64,000 nt of DNA, taken from Sporomusa sphaeroides DSM 2875 (GTDB lineage: Bacteria > Bacillota > Negativicutes > Sporomusales > Sporomusaceae). The stretch lies in NCBI RefSeq assembly GCF_001941975.2, contig NZ_CP146991.1, positions 4,767,501-4,831,500 on the forward strand, written 5' to 3'. Shown in pieces: positions 16,924-25,994 of the stretch; position 1 is the stretch's first letter, and each line of letters opens with the position of its first letter. The position numbers were made by a program, and so were the translations under genes. The notes under the pieces are model-generated. The model ran no database searches and was not told where the DNA came from. It saw only the letters and a program-made list of their open reading frames with translations.

Positions 16924-16972
16924 ATTTGTATATTACCATTATTTGAAATTGCTGTCAATAGCAATATAAAAT

Positions 16973-17908
16973 TTAAATTTCTCCGGCTGCCTTATTCCTG
17001 TATTCCTGAATTTCAGCAGTTAGTTTATACTCATTCTTTTTCAACTCAGCAAGAAACCCGTTCATAACTTTTGAAAAACTACCACTATTAGCATCAAATG
17101 CAGTTTCTGAATACGTTTTCCGGGCCTCCGGCACCATCTGCTTGGTATCATAGCTAAAAAGCGGCGTATTATTAGCCCCATAGAGTGCAAACACCGAATA
17201 CCGTTTTAGCAGTTGTCTCATATCTTCTATTTTGGCAGAATTGGCATATTCTTTAATAAACTGTTCCTGCGTCTTTGCCCGCTTAATTATTTCACTCCAG
17301 CTTATCATCAGGGCTGCATCTTTAACCGGGGTTTTATCTGATTCAACAGCCATAATATCAATGTACGCAACAATATCCTGGGATACGGCGTTCCGATACT
17401 TGTTGTAGAAGGCATAATCAATAACAGGAAAGTACATTCCTTCGGCTGTTTCTATCTTGAAGCCGCTGCTTTGGGTCTCTAGCAATAAATCTCTCGCTTC
17501 TTTATTTTCAATGCTACTGATAGCCTGGCTTGTCAAACCATTTTTATAGCTTTTTGCCACTACCTTTTGGACTGCTTCATTATCGCCAAACTTATCTTGC
17601 AGTTTTGGCAGCTTCTCTTTCTGCACTGTTTCAAGCCCAATAATCATCGTTGCTGCACCGGCTTGCGATACGGCAACTATATTGCCGTCAATATACTCAA
17701 TTATTTCCGGAACAGTGACCTCTGTTTTTTGGCGCAGTGCATTAAAGTTATCGATAACCGCTTTTTCTTTGACTGCCGCAGCCTGAGAGGCTTGTTGCCC
17801 AGCAGGTTCCGGTGATGGTGCACTACCGTTATTCGCACAGCCCCCTACCGCCAAAACGAATATAAGAATCAGGCTGATGTTTGTTATTTTATGTATAAAC
17901 TTTTTCAT
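16973..17908 (-). CDS. lipoprotein of unknown function
   Basis: The 311-residue protein has a lipoprotein signal (ISLILIFVLAVGGC; the lipobox cysteine is at about residue 25) and a short Ser/Pro/Ala/Gln linker, then a mostly helical domain of about 260 residues with no recognised family. A ribosome binding site (GAAAGGAGCTTGGC) precedes ATG 17908. It lies upstream of the Fur-controlled region on the same strand, but the strong promoter at 16953 separates it from those genes. Confidence 0.7.
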   Translation of the reverse strand: MKKFIHKITNISLILIFVLAVGGCANNGSAPSPEPAGQQASQAAAVKEKAVIDNFNALRQKTEVTVPEIIEYIDGNIVAVSQAGAATMIIGLETVQKEKLPKLQDKFGDNEAVQKVVAKSYKNGLTSQAISSIENKEARDLLLETQSSGFKIETAEGMYFPVIDYAFYNKYRNAVSQDIVAYIDIMAVESDKTPVKDAALMISWSEIIKRAKTQEQFIKEYANSAKIEDMRQLLKRYSVFALYGANNTPLFSYDTKQMVPEARKTYSETAFDANSGSFSKVMNGFLAELKKNEYKLTAEIQEYRNKAAGEI

Positions 17909-18107
17909 GCCAAGCTCCTTTCATGCAGTAAATTTTTTTCTCATACTTAGTTTAACGTTTCAGCGATTGTTAGGTAACGCAACTAAGCAATAATTATCAA
18001 TCAGTATTAGATAGTATTGCCACCCAGGCTATGCAATAGTCTGAACGGTCCTATTCCTCACACTCATTATCACCAGGTTTTTCCCCTCTTGATAAATGCT
18101 GCTAAAG

Positions 18108-18140
18108 CAAAAAAAGCTGCGCTAAACTTGTTAGCACAGC
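18108..18140 (-). terminator. intrinsic terminator of the glyA-like gene
   Basis: GCTGTGCTAA and TTAGCGCAGC form a 10-bp stem on the minus strand (18116-18140), followed by a run of T residues at 18108-18115. It is 55 bp after the stop codon. Confidence 0.85.
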
Positions 18141-18195
18141 CCTATTCGTTACTATTATTTATTTGTTCGCAGTGTTTACTACATATTTTTTGTCG

Positions 18196-19470
18196 TTACC
18201 AGGGCAGCCATTCCTCGGCAAACAGCGGATATTTCTCAGCAATCCCGGCCACTTGCCGGCGAATCTTTGCCAATACTTCAGGCTGATTATGATTTTGCAA
18301 CACTTTCCCTACTAAAACGCCGACCTCATACATCTCGGCTTCCTTCACACCACGTGTGGTTAAAAACGGGCTGCCGATGCGTATTCCACTAGATACATTG
18401 GGTGGCAAAGCATCGAACGGAATCATGTTTTTATTGGTGACAATCCCAACCGAGTTCAAGATATCCTCCGCCTCTTTGCCTGAGGGAATCAGGGGGGTAA
18501 CATCAGCCACAATAAGATGTGTATCCGTACCGCCGGTAATTAACCGCAACCCCTGCGACAAGCAGCCTTGCGCCAGCGCTTGTGCATTCAAAAGGACTTG
18601 CCTGCTGTAAAGCTTGAACTCCTCAGACATACACTCCTTGAACAGCACGGCCCTGGCGGCAATCATGTCCATTTTCGGGCCACCCTGAATGTTCGGAAAT
18701 ACCGCTCTGTCAATTTTGTCGGCCAATGCCTGGCGGCAAAGAATAACGCCACAACCACGCGGTCCCCGCAGTGTTTTTTGCGTCGAAAAACTAACCACAT
18801 CGGCGTGCGGCACTGGTGACGGGATAACCCCGGCGGCAATTAAGCCGACATCATGGGCACAATCAACCCACAAAAATGCCCCCACTGATTTGGCAATTGC
18901 AGCAAATCCCGCATAATCAATCAAGCGCGGATAAGAAGATGCACCGCAAATGATCATTTTGGGATTGTGCTGCTGTGCTAATTGTTTAACTTCCTCCAGG
19001 TCAATGCGTTCAGTTTCCTGGCTTACTCCATATTGAACAACATTGAACATCTTCCCACTGACATGAAAAGCCGCACCATGGCTCAAATGCCCGCCATGAC
19101 TTAAACTCATTGACAAAATGGTATCCCCTTGCTTCAAAAGCCCATGCAAAATAGAAATATTGCCGATAGTCGCATTTGCGGCCTGCAGATTAGCATGCTC
19201 GCAACCAAATAACTGCTTGAGTCTTTCTATCGCCAAATTTTCAACTTCATCGGCAAATTCACAACCGCCGACAAAACGCCTGCCCGGATAACCTTCCGTA
19301 TTCTTATTGGTAAAAACACTGCCTTCCAGGAAAGTCGCCAGAGGAGACGCATAGTTTTCTGATGCAATCAGGCCAAGCGTGTTTCTTTGTCTGTCTTCTT
19401 CCTGTTGGAGCAGCCTAGCCATGACTGGATCAAACCGTTCCAGCATTTGCAGTGTTGTCTCTTTTTCCAT
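18196..19470 (-). CDS. divergent serine hydroxymethyltransferase-family protein
   Basis: The 424-residue PLP enzyme has the overall GlyA plan: GLIASENYASP, NTEGYPGRRFVGGCEFAD, LSMSLSHGGHLSHG, TLRGPRGCGVILC, FPNIQGGP, GIRIGSPFLTTRG. Key segments differ from housekeeping GlyA. The lysine box is SFSTQKTLRGP rather than TTTHKTLRGP, the usual VQPHSGSQAN is LQAANATIGN, and DMAHIAG is DCAHDVG. The lysine itself and the PLP aspartate are kept. It is therefore probably a paralogue with altered substrate use (a threonine-aldolase-like or methylserine activity are options). It stands alone behind a leader with a terminator-like hairpin. Confidence 0.8.
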   Translation of the reverse strand: MEKETTLQMLERFDPVMARLLQQEEDRQRNTLGLIASENYASPLATFLEGSVFTNKNTEGYPGRRFVGGCEFADEVENLAIERLKQLFGCEHANLQAANATIGNISILHGLLKQGDTILSMSLSHGGHLSHGAAFHVSGKMFNVVQYGVSQETERIDLEEVKQLAQQHNPKMIICGASSYPRLIDYAGFAAIAKSVGAFLWVDCAHDVGLIAAGVIPSPVPHADVVSFSTQKTLRGPRGCGVILCRQALADKIDRAVFPNIQGGPKMDMIAARAVLFKECMSEEFKLYSRQVLLNAQALAQGCLSQGLRLITGGTDTHLIVADVTPLIPSGKEAEDILNSVGIVTNKNMIPFDALPPNVSSGIRIGSPFLTTRGVKEAEMYEVGVLVGKVLQNHNQPEVLAKIRRQVAGIAEKYPLFAEEWLPW

Positions 19471-19519
19471 AAAAATACCCTCTTTTCTTTTTTGTTATTT
19501 TGGTAATGCGGCACCGAAA

Positions 19520-19566
19520 ATAAAAAAGACCAAGAAGAGTGAGCTGTACTCACACATCTTGGTCTT
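19520..19566 (-). promoter_or_regulatory. leader terminator/attenuator of the glyA-like gene
   Basis: Between a plausible promoter region and the gene, the minus strand forms AAGACCAAGA/TCTTGGTCTT (19526-19535 with 19557-19566) with an inner GTGAG/CTCAC helix. A T-rich run (TTTTTTATTTT) follows directly. An intrinsic terminator in a 5' leader suggests regulated readthrough. I recognise no known riboswitch or T-box sequence in the 70 nt before it. Confidence 0.55.
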
Positions 19567-19667
19567 AAATATCTCGGTAAATGAAGAATATTCACATACC
19601 AATAGATAAGACTATATTTAATTTGTATGTATCGTAACACAATTGTCTGAGAATTGCAATTACTTTT

Positions 19668-19997
19668 TTAGAGGATATTTTTCTTAACCATCATGTACCG
19701 GTTGTGCGCATCCTTTAACGCGACAATTAATGTTTTTTGCACCAGGCCGAAAAACCGCTGCTGGATATCCCGCACCATACCGTCAATCCCAGTGGCTAAG
19801 TTCTGTCCAATCAACAGTGACCGGATAAAATCCTGCGTCATGGTCCTGACGGTATTGCAGGTGACGTCTACAATAAGATCTGTCTCTGTATCAACAATAA
19901 AACTTAGAAAGAATACATTATAGACAGTAGAAATGGCATCTTCCTTACTTGGCTTTGCCTGTCCGGTGATAAAAATTGTATTCGGTGCATAGTCCAT
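19668..19997 (-). CDS. DUF3870 domain protein
   Basis: The 109-residue protein matches DUF3870 throughout: NTIFITGQAKPS at the start, FFLSFIVDTETDLIVDVTCNTVRTMTQDFIRSLLIGQNL in the middle, and the GLVQKTLIVALKDAHNRY end. The family is found in Firmicutes and has no known biochemical role. It is preceded by GGGAGTGGGGCAAT and appears monocistronic. Confidence 0.8.
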   Translation of the reverse strand: MDYAPNTIFITGQAKPSKEDAISTVYNVFFLSFIVDTETDLIVDVTCNTVRTMTQDFIRSLLIGQNLATGIDGMVRDIQQRFFGLVQKTLIVALKDAHNRYMMVKKNIL

Positions 19998-20236
19998 ATT
20001 GCCCCACTCCCTTTCGACTACTCAAACACCGTGAAATAAGGCTTGTCCGTCAGCCTTCGCTTCTCGGCAGTATTGGTCTGCATTACCTGCTTGATTATAG
20101 TATATGGGTTTTACCTGTAATCATCAATATAATCAGGCAAGGTTTGTCCCGGGAGGGATGCTGAGTCTCTGCTCATGACGGCTTGGCAGAAACCGGGAAG
20201 GAGACTGCCACCAGTTACCTGCCAGACAGCTGTAAT

Positions 20237-20383
20237 CTACTCTTGCTTCCTTTCCAACGCACTGGCAATCCGTTGTAATGCTTTATTTATGCCGCCCAGT
20301 TGCATTAATGTGTAAATAACCACGCCAGCGTACAAAACCATAAAGATCATCCCAAACGGAAAAAATCCATCATCTATCATCAT
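20237..20383 (-). CDS. 48-residue single-pass membrane protein
   Basis: Starting at ATG 20383 after GAGGGGTGATAATA, the product has one membrane helix (FPFGMIFMVLYAGVVIYTLMQLGG) and then a short amphipathic tail (INKALQRIASALERKQE). The strong ribosome binding site and coherent topology support a real small gene. Function unknown. Confidence 0.65.
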   Translation of the reverse strand: MMIDDGFFPFGMIFMVLYAGVVIYTLMQLGGINKALQRIASALERKQE

Positions 20384-20628
20384 TATTATCACCCCTCATA
20401 TAGCTTAATCTATATGCTATGGAGTTATGCATAAAAATAAGCCCCCGGGAAGGCCCTCTTTGTCTTGCATTTGCCGTGCACTACGGATTTACTGATGCAG
20501 CAGGGAAAAACAACTATTGGTAGAATACCTTGGGAAATCAGTTATTTGCTGAGTTTAGTTATCAAAGCAAGCCACGATAGAGACGTTTATTTAGATAATA
20601 TAACGATAAAGAAAGTGAATGAAAGCCA

Positions 20629-22353
20629 ATGATTCAACACAGGCAAACGTTAAAAAATATAAGTTTTATACTTTTATTTATATTATTAATTATAGGATTA
20701 AGTAACTCTTCTCACGCAGCAAGCAATATATTCTTAACAGAAGAAGAACGGGCTTATATCGCGAAAAAGGGAGTAATAAAAGCGGTATCGCTTGACGGAG
20801 TAGCGCCAATACAATATTCAGATAAAAACAAAGAAGTACAGGGCATCTCCAAACGTGTGCTCCAGGAAATATCAGCAATAACAGGTCTTACATTCGAGTA
20901 TACGTTATATGGGTCTTTACGTGAAGTGTTTGAAAGTAATGCAGAGATTGCTTTTGGTATACCCAATAATTATGCGCCCCCTGACATGATATTGTCTAAA
21001 CCATATTTACGAAGCGAAACAATACTATATATAAATGCCGCGCAAGATCCCAATAACCTTGATAACAAAATATATGCTGCGGTAAGAGGAAGCGCACTTC
21101 CCAAAGGCATAAAAGAAGAAAATTCTATTTACTTTGAGACAAGAGAACAAAGCTTAGATGCCGTAGAAGCCGGAAGAGCTGATTATGGCTATGGTAATGC
21201 ATATTCAGTAGCATTTTATACACTGCAAAATGGCTATAAAAATTTAGTTACAATTCCTAAAGGCAAAGAAGCAAGAGCATATTGTATTGGCTTTTTTCAT
21301 GAAGATGAGATACTAATCTCAATTATTAATAAAGCACTGAGTGAGATTGGTGAAAATCAATTGCAAAATCTGGTGTTAGATGTTGCAGCACAAGTTGAAA
21401 GAAAAATTACTTTTTCAATGGTTATAAATAGGTATGGCAAAGAAATTACTTTTATCATTATTGGAGTCTTGAGTATCTTGCTATTTGCTATTACTTCCAA
21501 TGTTAAAGCAAATAAGACTCTAAGAATGAATAATCGCCGCTATGAGGTCTTGTCTGAAATCTCCAACGAGTACCTGTTTGAATATTTTACAAAGACTAAT
21601 CGCTTACAGTTGTCAGAAAGCTTTATTCAACAAATAGGAACTCAAGAAAACCTTAATGAAGCTAACAGGATACTAAAAAACATGTTAGCCAATACTGCTG
21701 CGGATAGGCAATATTTTGAGATTAAGCTTCCGCTTGCCAATGGCGAAGTAGGTATATTCAAGGTAATACACCTGAGTGTAAACGACGACAATGGAAATTT
21801 AGTTTCCATTATTGGCAAAGTAGTTAATATTAGTGATGAAGCTGCGAAAAGGGAAGAACTAGCCAACAAAGCGTTATTAGATGGCTTAACAGGTTTATAT
21901 AATGCTATAACAACTAAGGAACTCATTCAAACCGCGATATGCAGCCGTCAGGAAAAACAACGGATTGATGCATTTATCCTGATTGATTTGGACTATTTCA
22001 AGGATATTAATGATACGCACGGGCATTTAGCCGGTGATAACGTATTACTCCAGCTGGGAAAAGTCTTGAAACAATCATTCAGAACCACTGATATTATTGG
22101 GCGAATTGGCGGTGATGAGTTTTGCATATATATGCCAAACATCCCTTCGCTCGATTTTGTTAAAACAAGATGCCAGAAAGTGAGCACACTAATCAATACA
22201 GCAATAGAAGATATACCAGTAACAATTAGTGTTGGCATAACATTAGTGGATCAGGATATGGGATATGAAGAGATCTTCAAAAGCGCAGACGAAGTTCTGT
22301 ATCAAGCAAAGCGAGATGGCAGAAACCAAATTGTTGCTTGGGTGGAAAAATAA
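20629..22353 (+). CDS. diguanylate cyclase with periplasmic solute-binding sensor domain
   Basis: The 574-residue protein starts with a signal/anchor helix, followed by a type 3 periplasmic binding domain (about residues 40-255; KGVIKAVSLDGVAPIQYSDKNKEVQG and the YGYGNAYSVAFYTLQ region). A second membrane helix (about 270-290, ITFIIIGVLSILLFAITS) follows, then a PAS-like region (about 300-400) and a C-terminal GGDEF domain with RIGGDEFCIYMPN and DYFKDINDTHGHLAGD. The intact GGDEF signature suggests c-di-GMP synthesis controlled by an extracellular amino acid-like ligand. It opposes the HD-GYP enzyme at 7612. AT-rich 5' region; weak ribosome binding site. Confidence 0.9.
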   Translation: MIQHRQTLKNISFILLFILLIIGLSNSSHAASNIFLTEEERAYIAKKGVIKAVSLDGVAPIQYSDKNKEVQGISKRVLQEISAITGLTFEYTLYGSLREVFESNAEIAFGIPNNYAPPDMILSKPYLRSETILYINAAQDPNNLDNKIYAAVRGSALPKGIKEENSIYFETREQSLDAVEAGRADYGYGNAYSVAFYTLQNGYKNLVTIPKGKEARAYCIGFFHEDEILISIINKALSEIGENQLQNLVLDVAAQVERKITFSMVINRYGKEITFIIIGVLSILLFAITSNVKANKTLRMNNRRYEVLSEISNEYLFEYFTKTNRLQLSESFIQQIGTQENLNEANRILKNMLANTAADRQYFEIKLPLANGEVGIFKVIHLSVNDDNGNLVSIIGKVVNISDEAAKREELANKALLDGLTGLYNAITTKELIQTAICSRQEKQRIDAFILIDLDYFKDINDTHGHLAGDNVLLQLGKVLKQSFRTTDIIGRIGGDEFCIYMPNIPSLDFVKTRCQKVSTLINTAIEDIPVTISVGITLVDQDMGYEEIFKSADEVLYQAKRDGRNQIVAWVEK

Positions 22354-22488
22354 TATAAAAAATTGCTGCGAGTCCAGGGTTAGCGTATTCATCCTTTAGA
22401 GCCTCTGTTTGACCAATAAAAGTTCCTTATCGGCGAGTTGGTAAGAAGATTCTTCTGTTCGGCCATACAGCCCTGACACGCATATAAG

Positions 22489-23337
22489 CTACCGCGTTAT
22501 ATACAACATCTTCAGATTGAATTCAATTTCATCAGGCTCGGCTTGCTTAATCTGTACATGACGAAAAGAATCTGACAAGATTGATGTAATCTCTTTCTTC
22601 TTCTCATCACTCATTCTAGAGCCGAAAATAACCTCTTTGACTGCATTTGCAGGAAATTGAAAGAGGTGAATTGAGTAAGGGGAAGCCTGAATGATTTTAC
22701 TTGCTTCTTGTAGTGGGCGAATAATTCTCCATTCTTGTTCATAACTCCATTGAGTACTTTTTACCAGAAACATATCAGTACCTGACATTTCTAGCATGGG
22801 TAACGCCGGGCGTTTTTCACGATATTCAATTTTACGCAGATGACGAAATTCACCCTTCAGTCCTTTCTCCTCATGAAAGTAAAGATTATTTGCATCAAAA
22901 CCAATTACAAATCCTTCGTGACTTGCAGCGTAATGAGCCCACATTAATAGATTATCCTGTTTCTCGGTAAGAGACAAAATTCCTATCTTATCGTTAAACC
23001 CTTCATCTAACATTTTTCGAACCATTGGGGCGTTAGACTCTACTATTTTGTGAAATAATGCTTTGGCATTTTTCCTTAGTTCTTCTTGGGCTTTTTTATA
23101 AAACATGTCAAAAGACATCATAGCTTGAAACTCTCTCGGTAGTTCGTCATATTTCTCTCGTAGCACTTTAGGCATAAGCTCATCAAAAGCGTTATACACT
23201 TCTTGCTCCTCGGAAAGCTTACTAATGTATGGCTTAACTTCAAATGGATCATTAAATGCTCCAGGTTGCGTATATCTAACCATACAATTCTGAAGAACGT
23301 CTATTCTATCTGGGGTAAGGTACTTATATAGTATCAT
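22489..23337 (-). CDS. DUF2971 domain protein
   Basis: The 282-residue protein has the DUF2971 hallmarks: an MILYKYLTPDRIDVLQN start, the TQPGAFNDPFEVKPY motif, GILSLTEKQDNLLMWAHYAASHEGFVIGFD, and the KSTQWSYEQEWRII segment. Many members are near mobile elements or restriction loci, and the biochemical function is unknown. The ribosome binding site TAGGAGGAGTCT precedes ATG 23337. It is the first gene leftward of a probable accessory zone that continues to 25 kb. Confidence 0.8.
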   Translation of the reverse strand: MILYKYLTPDRIDVLQNCMVRYTQPGAFNDPFEVKPYISKLSEEQEVYNAFDELMPKVLREKYDELPREFQAMMSFDMFYKKAQEELRKNAKALFHKIVESNAPMVRKMLDEGFNDKIGILSLTEKQDNLLMWAHYAASHEGFVIGFDANNLYFHEEKGLKGEFRHLRKIEYREKRPALPMLEMSGTDMFLVKSTQWSYEQEWRIIRPLQEASKIIQASPYSIHLFQFPANAVKEVIFGSRMSDEKKKEITSILSDSFRHVQIKQAEPDEIEFNLKMLYITR

Positions 23338-23428
23338 AGACTCCTCCTAATACTTTAATTGCCAAAACAATATAAATACATATATTTACATATGAACCGA
23401 TAAAATCCTGCCGCACTGTAAAATAATA

Positions 23429-23459
23429 ACCACCCACCAGAAAACCCGGTAGGTGGCTA
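23429..23459 (-). terminator. intrinsic terminator of the RNase H gene
   Basis: The minus strand forms AGCCACCTACC/GGTGGGTGGTT followed by ATTATTTT, just beyond the rnhA stop codon. Confidence 0.75.
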
Positions 23460-23462
23460 TAT

Positions 23463-23903
23463 CTAACCTTTTAGAACTTTTATAGCATTCCTAGCTAACA
23501 AATCACACCTATTATTCTTCTCATTATCGCTATGACCTTTTACCTTTACCCAACTAACGCTATGGATATTTAATAATTCTATCAACCTGATCCACAAATC
23601 TTGATTCTCAACAGGTGTCTTTTTACTAGTTTGCCAGTTATTCTTTTGCCATTTGTTAACCCAATTATCAGTAAATGCCTTACACACATAGGCACTGTCT
23701 GTATATATTACAACTTCACATGGCCGCTTTAATGTCTCTAATGCCTTAATTGGCCCTGTCAATTCCATCCGGTTATTAGTAGTATGCGATTCATTGCCGG
23801 ACAATTCTTTTTCTATGCTTTTATATATAAGTATTGCTCCCCAACCACCAGGGCCAGGGTTGCCACTACAGGCACCATCGGTATATATTTCAACGCTATC
23901 CAT
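23463..23903 (-). CDS. rnhA: ribonuclease HI
   Basis: RNase HI (146 residues from ATG 23903, GGAGTTTAGC upstream) degrades the RNA strand of RNA-DNA hybrids. All catalytic carboxylates are visible: IYTDGACSGNPGPGGWG (Asp), NNRMELTGPIKALE (Glu), IYTDSAYVCKAF (Asp) and the C-terminal ARNAIK near the last Asp (CDLLARN). A longer in-frame start at 24005 is unrelated to the family and rejected. Confidence 0.93.
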   Translation of the reverse strand: MDSVEIYTDGACSGNPGPGGWGAILIYKSIEKELSGNESHTTNNRMELTGPIKALETLKRPCEVVIYTDSAYVCKAFTDNWVNKWQKNNWQTSKKTPVENQDLWIRLIELLNIHSVSWVKVKGHSDNEKNNRCDLLARNAIKVLKG

Positions 23904-23976
23904 GCTAAACTCCTTAATCATTAATGCTTCAAAAACGATCCTAAGTATTACTTTGCGGCTAAACTTTTCAATGTGT

Positions 23977-24246
23977 TTATTTTTCCGGCTTCGTAATATC
24001 AACAACTAATTTTTCCGACTGATAAACGGAATAAACTAACTCATGCCATTGTACAGCCGATAAGTAGGCCTGCCTTGATTCAATCATGTATCCAATAATT
24101 TTCAAAGACTTTCCAGCTATAAAGATAACAATAGACAAAATTCCATTGCTGACCATTAAACTAACATTGCTATCTGCTGGTATAGCTAGTGCTATCTCAA
24201 GAAACTCAGCTCGATAAACTGCGATTTTCACTGCCAGGGACAACAA
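23977..24246 (-). CDS. short hypothetical protein
   Basis: This frame of up to 89 codons (GTG at about 24231 could be the start) has a hydrophobic segment (MVSNGILSIVIFIAGKSLKIIGYM) and no recognised domain. No good ribosome binding site is visible. It follows the interrupted gene at 24255-24527 by a few bases and may be a remnant of the same operon. Confidence 0.35.
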   Translation of the reverse strand: MLSLAVKIAVYRAEFLEIALAIPADSNVSLMVSNGILSIVIFIAGKSLKIIGYMIESRQAYLSAVQWHELVYSVYQSEKLVVDITKPEK

Positions 24247-24254
24247 ATTGTGTG

Positions 24255-24527
24255 TTAATCCATAATGGAATTTATAATTTTTCGAAAGTCTCCAATAAGC
24301 CTCGGATTATCATACAATAAAGGTTGCTTTTCCCACAAGTATTTTGTAAATTCTATCTCAAATGCTTTGTTATAAGCAGTTTGATGTTCTAATGTTTTTT
24401 CCCCAATTGAAATTTGAAAATGGCTTTGCTACATGATGTTAGATACGCATGCTTCTATCTCTTTTATTTCATCTATGTTATTTAGTAGCTTGGGACTACA
24501 AAAGAAATATTCCTTAATGTACTTCAT
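24255..24527 (-). pseudogene. hypothetical gene interrupted by an in-frame amber codon
   Basis: From ATG 24527 (GAGGTGGGTAG upstream) the frame reads MKYIKEYFFCSPKLLNNIDEIKEIE.. to a TAG near 24430, then continues in the same frame with QSHFQISIGEKTLEHQTAYNKAF and ends at TAA 24255 (91 codons in all). One substitution would restore a single protein. The family is not recognised. Confidence 0.55.
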
Positions 24528-24675
24528 CTACCCACCTCTACCAAGTTTTTCTATAGACAATACACAATTCCTGCAAGATATCACACTATAAATTGTACAA
24601 TTGCTAAAATGAGCAGTCGGCAGGAAGCATCCCGCTGACCAGGTATTACTTTTTAAAAGAACCTCTCGGCAACCT

Positions 24676-25065
24676 TTAGAATGACTCTGATATCTGTTCG
24701 ACCATAAATACATTTCTATCATTTGCCTGCCCCATTAGATCCAAGTATAAAGAAAGTGCAGTAAGCAAAATTAATATATTACATGTCTGAATCTCAGTAA
24801 GATCTGAAGTATCCCTAAGATTGATTAAATAGGGAGAGTCTTCGTGAGCAATATATTTTTCAATAGAGTTGACAGATACATGAGTATCATCAAAGTAAAG
24901 CCGATATACACTTTGATATATTATTTCGAGATTTGCCCTTTTGGTTAATTGTTCGATTGGTTCTATATCACTTATCAGTCCATTATCTTTTTTAGCCTTT
25001 ACCTCATCTCTCATTTGCTCGAAATGGAGAAGCAAGGGGACGCAAAATCTGCTTCGTAACAACAC
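24676..25065 (-). pseudogene. C-terminal fragment resembling DUF5677 proteins
   Basis: About 110 credible residues start near MRDEVKAKKDNG (25014). They include ANLEIIYQSVYRLYFDDTHVSVNSIEKY, like the Y..LS.Y.H.S..SL..Y core of DUF5677. The N-terminal part of that family is absent, and the sequence upstream is non-coding and repetitive (GTCCCC-containing inverted motifs at 25028-25140). I read it as a truncated gene next to the integration site. Confidence 0.4.
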
Positions 25066-25246
25066 TTGATTTTATAATTTCTGGAGGGAGACTGGGGTCT
25101 GACACGATAGAAGCAAAATGTACGTCCCCACGCTTCCGTCTTAGGTAGCGTGTAAAAATGCCCCGTTAGCACGCGACCCAAAGTCCTTTTTGCCCCTATA
25201 AAAGAAAAAATCCGTAGGCTATAAACCTACGAATTTACTGAATTTC

Positions 25247-25293
25247 CTGGAGCGGGCAACGAGATTCGAACTCGCGACCCACGGCTTGGGAAT
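25247..25293 (-). repeat. attachment site, left copy (3' half of tRNA-Gly CCC)
   Basis: These 47 bp are identical to 51505-51551. On the minus strand they read from the anticodon loop (TTCCCAA, anticodon CCC) through the T-arm (GCGAGTTCGAATCTCGT) and acceptor 3' strand to an encoded CCA. No matching 5' half follows on the right, so this is a displaced tRNA 3' end left by integration. Confidence 0.9.
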
Positions 25294-25496
25294 TGGTCAA
25301 ATGGAGTTTTACACCACCTAACCAGTCCCTAAGGTTCTAATGAAATCAGGATTTTCCAGGTTCAGAAGAATTATCTTTTCCTATCAAATCTAGCCCGTTT
25401 TATTGCGTTTTGTCCCGCAGATTGTCCCGCAAAATAATCCTAAATTAGTAGCTACGTTACTTTATATTATACATGTCATACCTTAACAAAAAGCCC

Positions 25497-25970
25497 CTGA
25501 GAACCTTCTACCTTACTTTGTATACTTACTCTTGATATTAAGCTCGTTAAGCTGCTAACCTTTCAACAACATACTGAGAACCTTCTATCTTACTTCGTGT
25601 ACTTACTCTTGATATTAAGCTCGTTAAGCTGCTAACCTTTCAGCAACATACTGAGAACCTTCTACCTTACTTTGTATACTTACTCTTGATATTAAGCTCG
25701 TTAAGCTGCTAACCTTTCAACAACGTACTGAGAACCTTCTACCTTACTTCGTGTACTTACTCTTGATATTAAGCTCGTTAAGCTGCTAACCTTTCAGCAA
25801 CATACTGAGAACCTTCTACCTTACTTTGTATACTTACTCTTGATATTGAGCTTGTTAAGCTGCTAACCTTTCAACAACATACTGAGAACCTTCTACCTTA
25901 CTTTGTATACTTACTCTTGATATTGAGCTTGTTAAGCTGCTAACCTTTCAACAACATACTGAGAACCTTC
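25497..25970. repeat. six 77-bp direct tandem repeats
   Basis: Units begin at 25497, 25574, 25651, 25728, 25805 and 25882, with a partial seventh from 25959; each starts CTGAGAACCTTC. Units 1 and 3 share TTTGTATAC and units 2 and 4 share TTCGTGTAC, so copies arose as a dimer. Units 5 and 6 share TTGAGCTTG. Each has two close TTAAGCT/GTTAAGC motifs. The array lies between the left att site and the first gene of the element, where integrase arm sites, an origin or an incompatibility locus could be. It is non-coding in all frames because 77 is not a multiple of 3. Confidence 0.95.
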
Positions 25971-25994
25971 TTAACGTTTCAACCAAAAAACTGT

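Noticed and set aside
25028-25140. Inverted GTCCCC-containing motifs resembling REP/RAYT element ends
   Set aside because: The arms match only partly and no transposase is near; recorded as a low-complexity remnant at most.
25497-25970. CRISPR array
   Set aside because: The units are contiguous and nearly identical over all 77 bp, so they are tandem repeats rather than repeats with unique spacers.
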